NCBI GenBank assembly: GCA_007644065.1
Contig: VJWN01000019.1
Coordinates: 558,001-622,000, forward strand
Length of the DNA stretch: 64,000 nucleotides
Origin: Margaritispora aquatica
Taxonomy: Eukaryota > Ascomycota > Leotiomycetes > Helotiales > Discinellaceae
Direction of reading: 5' to 3'
How positions within the stretch are numbered: the stretch's first letter is position 1; every line of letters begins with the position of its first letter. Both the position numbers and the translations under genes were made by a program. This document shows positions 58,964 to 64,000 of this stretch, piece by piece. The notes under the pieces are model-generated. The model did not search any database and was not told the DNA's origin. It saw only the letters and a program-made list of their open reading frames with translations.

Positions 58964-59425
58964 TTTGAACAAGGGCAGGAGAATTAATTTGGGATTCTAA
59001 AAGCTATGCTTAGCCATGGAGAAGTATTATATAAATACAGCTTCCAGTTCCTACCTTAGTTCCCCACTAATCGGTTATCCCCAGGTTTTGAAACCGTCGC
59101 CGAGGCTTGCCTGTTCCGGTATCCAAGTTCTTTTTTGTATGGACTCGTGACAAAATTTAATGTGTAAGCAAAGTATATTCATCATCTGACAATAAATCAT
59201 GATTTCGAATTTTAGAATACCTGTCGAAAATAGAAATGCGACATTGTATGGCTCCAATGATCCTCGTGCAGGCCCCCCTAGAACCACTCAACACGCCTTC
59301 GTGATCCAAGCGCGACTTCAGCGCGTCACCTCCAAGAACTTTCCCTGACACTAATCCAAACGTCACTCCCACCTCAATCACTGCACAATTCCTCCCCTAA
59401 CTTGAGACAAAAGACAACCGCGATC
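58964..59425. promoter_or_regulatory. Divergent promoter region, dehydrogenase and FEN1
   Basis: 462 bases between divergent start codons of the glutaryl-CoA dehydrogenase and FEN1 genes. No coding sequence of its own. Confidence 0.55.
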
Positions 59426-60781
59426 ATGGGTATCAAGCAATTATTCTCGATTATCAAGGAAGAATGTCCAGATGCATACAAGGAGGGAGAGATCAAGAAT
59501 CAGTTTGGACGAAAAGTAGCCATTGTAAGGTCAACTCTATACTCCATGCGCCATGCACCATAGCTAATAAATTTTTTTTTTTTCGCAGGATGCGTAAGAC
59601 TCTCTGGCTTTAAATCTTGTAGTCTAGACTGACACTCTTACCTTCCAGCTCCATGAGTATCTACAGTTTCCTCATCGCAGTCCGTTCTGGCGGCGAAATG
59701 CTCACCAACGAAGATGGCGAGACGACATCTCATTTGATGGGCATGTTCTACCGCACCCTACGAATTGTTGAGAACGGGATCAAACCTGTCTACGTCTTCG
59801 ATGGCGCCCCACCAAAGCTCAAGTCTGGCGAGTTGGCAAAGCGTTTCCAGCGCAAGGCAGAAGCGACGGAAGGGCTCGAAGAGGCTAAGGAGACGGGCAC
59901 AGCAGAGGAGGTAGAGAAGTTTTCAAGACGGACAGTTCGAGTCACGAGGGAACATAATGCTGAGTGTCAGAGGCTACTGAAGTTGATGGGCATTCCGTAC
60001 ATCATTGCACCAACCGAAGCAGAGGCACAGTGTGCAGCTTTGGCAAGGGCGGGAAAGGTGTATGCGGCTGCAAGTGAGGATATGGATACGTTATGCTTCG
60101 ATTCTCCAGTTCTACTCCGTCATCTCACATTCAGCGAACAACGTAAGGAGCCTATTCAGGAGATCTTCCTTGACAAAGTCCTTGCAGGCCTAGATATGGA
60201 TCGCAAACAGGTATACCCATCACCAACCCTCTTCAACCATTGACAAGCACTGACCTACCCAGTTCGTCGACCTTTGCATCCTCCTTGGCTGTGATTACCT
60301 TGACCCCATTCCAAAAGTCGGTCCCTCCACCGGACTTAAGCTGATTCGCGAATACGGCACTCTCGAGAATTTTGTAGCAGCCGTAGAATCTGGCAAGGCC
60401 AAGTTCGTCATCCCCGAGGACTGGCCCTACAAAGATGCGCGCGAGCTCTTCTTCAACCCAGACATCCGACCTGCCTCGCACCCAGACTGCGAGTTCAAAT
60501 GGGAGGCCCCTGATATCGACGGCCTAGTGCAGTTCCTCGTCACGGAGAAGGGCTTCTCGGAGGACAGGGTACGTGGAGGAGCGAACCGCCTGACAAAAAA
60601 CCTGAAGAGTAGCCAGCAGGCCAGACTCGAGGGGTTCTTCAAGCCGATTCCGAAGACGGAGGATGAGATCAAGAGCCTGAAGCGCAAGAATGAGGAGAAG
60701 AATGAGCAGAAGAAGAAGAAGGCTAAGGAGGAGAAGAAAGAAAAGGCCAAGGCGAAAGCTAAGCCAAGAGGAACCGCTTGA
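59426..60781 (+). CDS. RAD27: Flap endonuclease 1 (FEN1/Rad27)
   Basis: Nuclear 5'-flap nuclease for Okazaki-fragment maturation and long-patch base excision repair. Exons 59426-59524, 59589-59593, 59649-60210, 60263-60781, total 1185 nt, 394 residues, normal length. It begins [17 protein letters not shown]. Exon 2 is five bases (GATGC) and is essential: it supplies the metal-binding Asp of the N domain in [18 protein letters not shown]. Other marks are [19 protein letters not shown], the metal cluster in [16 protein letters not shown] and [19 protein letters not shown], and [20 protein letters not shown] (helix-hairpin-helix). The PCNA-binding box is [11 protein letters not shown], and the Lys-rich tail ([17 protein letters not shown]) serves as nuclear signal. 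No damage. Confidence 0.96.
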
Positions 60782-62454
60782 GCGCTTGCAGGTATGATGT
60801 GGTATGGCTTGATTTGCATTTTCAGGAGCTTGGTGCTTTTTGGCGTTACAACACCTTTCCTGCATGGAAAGAAGGAAGGTCAGGTAGGAAATGTTTGCCT
60901 TGTAATCTTATGCTTGCTTGATTTTACGTTGCTTCAAATTTTCTGCAGCTCGAGATGAGCTATGATAACGAGGGCATATCAAGAGCAGGGCATCAATGCT
61001 CAACATAGAAAGAAAGATAGTTATCATGATGCTAGCTATCTATTTGCTGTAGTCCTGTAGTATCTTGTTTCTAAGAAGCCTAACTAAGCATCTGCTCTAC
61101 TCCACTCCCCTTCACCCCATTCCTACCACGCCGCCTCCTTAAAGCTCAAACTGGGCAATGTTATCTTATTGCCCAGATTGAATTATCTCTCATCACAAGG
61201 GAGATCAGAGTAGAACAGAGCAAAGTAGTGTAAAGAAATTCATGGATGGAAGGCTACATCTACTGCCATGGTGCTGGTTTCCTAGGTACTTGCTTTGCTT
61301 TACCTCATGCTACCTCATTTCGGTAGGTACTTCAAGCAAGTGGGAGGCAGGCATGGCAATAGTAGATCAGAACATGATGGGTAGAGATACAAGGAGTATT
61401 ATCATGAAGATGCTGCTCGTTTATCTTCTTGTTTCCTTGCTTCTGACTGCTTTGCTTTCCGTCGCTTTGTTCTTCTTTCTTGATACTCTACGGGTGAAGG
61501 GAGGCATAGAACGACGATAGCAGTCAGTGCAAAAGTTGATTTGCATAGAACAGTTTGAGAGCTTTGGGGTATGATAGTTAAGAACGATCATGATACTCTC
61601 TGCTCTTGACTCTTTGATGGATTTACTTGCTTGCATGGTTGGAATTGCATCCTTGCCTACACATATACACACAACTCAAGATCCTACGATTTCAAGAGGT
61701 CTCATATATTCAATCACAGCCATTAATCACGTACGCTTGCTAAATTACTCCATGTAGAAGTCTGTATTCTCTTATGGAGGTTTTTCCTATTGTACATTTG
61801 AAAAAAAGAAAGTTGACGCCTGCTGTACTGCTAGAAGGTTATCTTGTCGAGGCGGATCACAGCAATGAAAGAAAACGCCATCCATCCATCCCCATATTTT
61901 CGCGCCCTTCCATCCATATTTTTGTGCTTTTTTGTTTTTTCTCTCAAAATGAAGAACTGCATATTGCACGTTTGCTTGTCATGTAAGCATGTGTACACTT
62001 CCATCCATAAAATATCAATCATCCATGCTTGAATGCAGTAGTATCCACTTTACTGCCGAATGTATCCACATCAATCAAGCATGCATGCCACCAATTCCAA
62101 GGCCCAATTAGAATTGTGTAAGCAAGGTGCAAGCAAGACGTCCGATGGAAAACCAAGGTAGTGTCGTAGACGCTGGCGCAAATTCGAAATCGAAGTCGAA
62201 GCCGAAGAAAAAGAAGAACGTTGAAATAGAAGTCGCCCTCCTTTCAAACGTCTATCCTCAAAGCAGGAGAAAGGGAAAATGATCCGAGTATGAAGACGGA
62301 AACGGCGGGCCAGGCCAAATCAATAAAGCCTCGAAAGTTGAGCAAGTTGAGCAAGTTGTTTAATCCCAAAAATAATCGTACACGAGTGGTTGTTTGTTGT
62401 TCGATGGCTGAACTTAGACTGCAGAAAGTTAGTAACTGCTACAAGGACTGAATG
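60782..62454. other. Convergent intergenic region, no supported gene
   Basis: About 1.7 kb between FEN1 and the disordered protein, both ending towards it. Frames at 61242-61520 and 61774-62032 have hydrophobic stretches but no family resemblance. Sequence is AT-rich with simple CATCCATCC and CAAGCAAG tracts. Confidence 0.45.
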
Positions 62455-63995
62455 CTATGCAGAGGGTAAGGCAGTCCTACCATTGTTAAATTCACCTTGG
62501 CTCAAATCATCACGCTTGAGGCAAGTGGCGACAAGCAATGCCTCCTCTGCTGGGCTGCAGTTTGGACCACCAAATCTCAAGTAATGCTGTAAGGAGAGGT
62601 GGTTAGCTATTTTCTTGACATTGTATAGGGTCATGAGAACAGAAAAATGAGAAAAAGAAGAAGAAGAAGAAGGGAAAAACATACATCATGATAAAGGTCC
62701 TCGAAGTTCTTGAGGTTTGCCTCCGCAACGTCGACGTTAATAATGGCTCCCTTGTGGTCAGCGAGCTGAGGACCAGCTGGAAGCTCCCCGGAGGTACGGG
62801 TGCGGTGCTTCTCCTTCAAGTGCGCCAGATCCTTCAGGCTCTGCTTAATCAGTTCGGACAGCTTTGTGAAAGCAAACTTTGGTGGGGATGGAGCAGGTTC
62901 TTGTTGAACTGTAGCTAAGGTTTCATTGCCATCATAATTATCGGCGAAACTGCTGCCAGCTTGGCCCGCAATTTCAGATGCAGCATCCGCAGCTTGGCCT
63001 TGGACTGGAGAACCACCACCACTGTGACTGCTGTTTGCGTTGGCCTGTGGAGTATAATGACGTTGGCTTGGACTACCACGATCACCGCTGGGTATGATGG
63101 GCTGCGAGGCAGGAGGAAAAGTGCGAAGTGGGGCAGGGTATGGAGATCCGATGGTACCGCTACCACTGCGCAGCATATCTTTGTGGTGCTTTCTGTGCCA
63201 TTCTTCGGTATCAATAGCACATGGGATGCTGCTCTCGTCGTCTTCGTACACTGTAGCTGGGTATGAGGATTGATGTTGCAAGTCGGAGGGTCCAGCAGTA
63301 CCGCTACCACTACCAGCATTGATGTTGCTAGGGCCATCTTGAGTCCTGGGATGGACGGTTGAAGCGCCAGACTGGGCAGGAGGATGGTCTTGCATACAAC
63401 CGTTACCACCGCTCATCATAGCAGGCTCGGCGATACCATGTGCAGGCATAGAATGGGGAGGCTCGGAAGAGTGAATAACCACGCCTTGCAAATAGCTAGG
63501 TAGGGTACTAGCGGAGACATTTTCAGAATTATTGTGGCAATGGATGGCATCAGCTGTTGATCCATAAGAATAAGCACTAAAGCTGTCACTCTTCTTGCTC
63601 TTCAAACTCTTTCTGCTTCGTTCGGCCTTGGCCTTAGCCTCAGCCTCGCGTGCAAGAATTGCAGCCTTTGATCGTGGATTGATAGGAGCAATGGAGGACA
63701 CGACAGATGGGCGGATGCTTGCCTCGGAGACACGTCGACGCATGCATGGGACCTTGAGCCTGGAAGAAACCTCAAGACCAGTATCGCGGCTGAAGACTGA
63801 CTCGGAAGTCTTGTCATTGCGGAAGCCTGGTTTGCTCATGCCATTGTTTGAGTTGAAGCCTGTTTGGTGAGCGTTCTTGTCGAGGTTGGCCGAATTGGTT
63901 GATTGAATCTCGGTGAACGATGGACCAACGTTGATTGCGGAACTAAAGGGGCCCTGGGGGTTGTAGGATGCGGAGGTGCCTTGAGTGCTTTCCAT
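62455..63995 (-). CDS. Unrecognised low-complexity protein, 5' end possibly incomplete
   Basis: Exon A is 63995-62685 (437 codons) and exon B starts at 62586 after a GT-AG intron; if B runs to its stop at 62455 the protein has 480 residues. The first ATG in view (MESTQGTSASYNPQGPF) is five bases from the window edge, so an upstream exon cannot be excluded. Most of the chain is Ser/Gly/Pro/Gln-rich and probably disordered, with a basic Ala/Lys helix (AAILAREAEAKAKAERSRKS) near residue 115. The only ordered-looking part is C-terminal: FTKLSELIKQSLKDLAHLKE, GAIINVDVAEANLKNFEDLY, then HYLRFGGPNCSPAEEALLVA. A possible donor (AAG-GTGAAT) in exon B means a further exon may exist. Family not recognised. 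Confidence 0.55.
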
Positions 63996-64000
63996 CGCAG

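Overview
This window is nuclear DNA of a filamentous ascomycete (Pezizomycotina). The signs are short GT-AG introns of about 45-65 nt with CTNAC-like branch points, a white-collar-1 photoreceptor, a NoxB-type NADPH oxidase, a CFEM protein, a UsgS membrane protein and DUF3632. The mix would suit a leotiomycete, but that placement is inference. Exon maps were built by hand from splice signals, reading phase and protein conservation. In every joined model except the dehalogenase the exon lengths sum to a multiple of three. Single coordinates may be off by one.

Layout. 1-3.7 kb: two secreted proteins, one with a three-fold repeat and GPI-type tail, one small and cysteine-rich. 3.9-10 kb: formamidase and UsgS on the minus strand, then INP1 on the plus strand. 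11-15 kb: a single-pass cysteine-rich membrane protein, an HNH protein and a HAD dehalogenase with a splice problem. 16.7-23.5 kb: a GH76 cell-wall mannanase, an MFS drug/H+ antiporter and a double GFA-domain protein. 24-36 kb: WC-1, importin beta-3 (Kap121) and SDS23. 36-43 kb: a CFEM protein, a DUF3632 protein and two decayed copies of an SRPK-like kinase. 46-52.5 kb: NoxB and Ubc4. 53.7-59 kb: a mobile element inside a glutaryl-CoA dehydrogenase gene. 59-64 kb: FEN1/Rad27 and an unrecognised disordered protein cut by the window edge.

The main discovery is at 53.7-59 kb. An intact six-exon gene for an 890-residue tyrosine recombinase with C-terminal zinc fingers lies in an element of about 3.8 kb. 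The element separates the body of a glutaryl-CoA dehydrogenase gene from what looks like its original last exon. That orphan exon (53714-53774) still has a branch point and 3' splice site and encodes SDIHALILGRAITGLQAFV-stop. At the other edge of the element the dehydrogenase reads straight into a second version of the same 61-nt tail (SDIHALILGRAITGIQGFY-stop). The tails agree at 16 of 19 residues but at only about 38 of 60 bases. The simplest reading is that the element integrates at the exon/intron boundary and carries a replacement 3' exon, so the host gene survives. Integrative elements of bacteria do this with tRNA 3' ends. The element also holds four copies of the palindrome AAAAGTACTTTT and copies of GGACAGCGTC.

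Other points of interest are two 5-nt micro-exons (formamidase, FEN1), a three-unit secreted repeat protein with cysteine pairs exactly 57 residues apart, and a secreted protein with two identical C-x5-C-x5-C-x4-C motifs.
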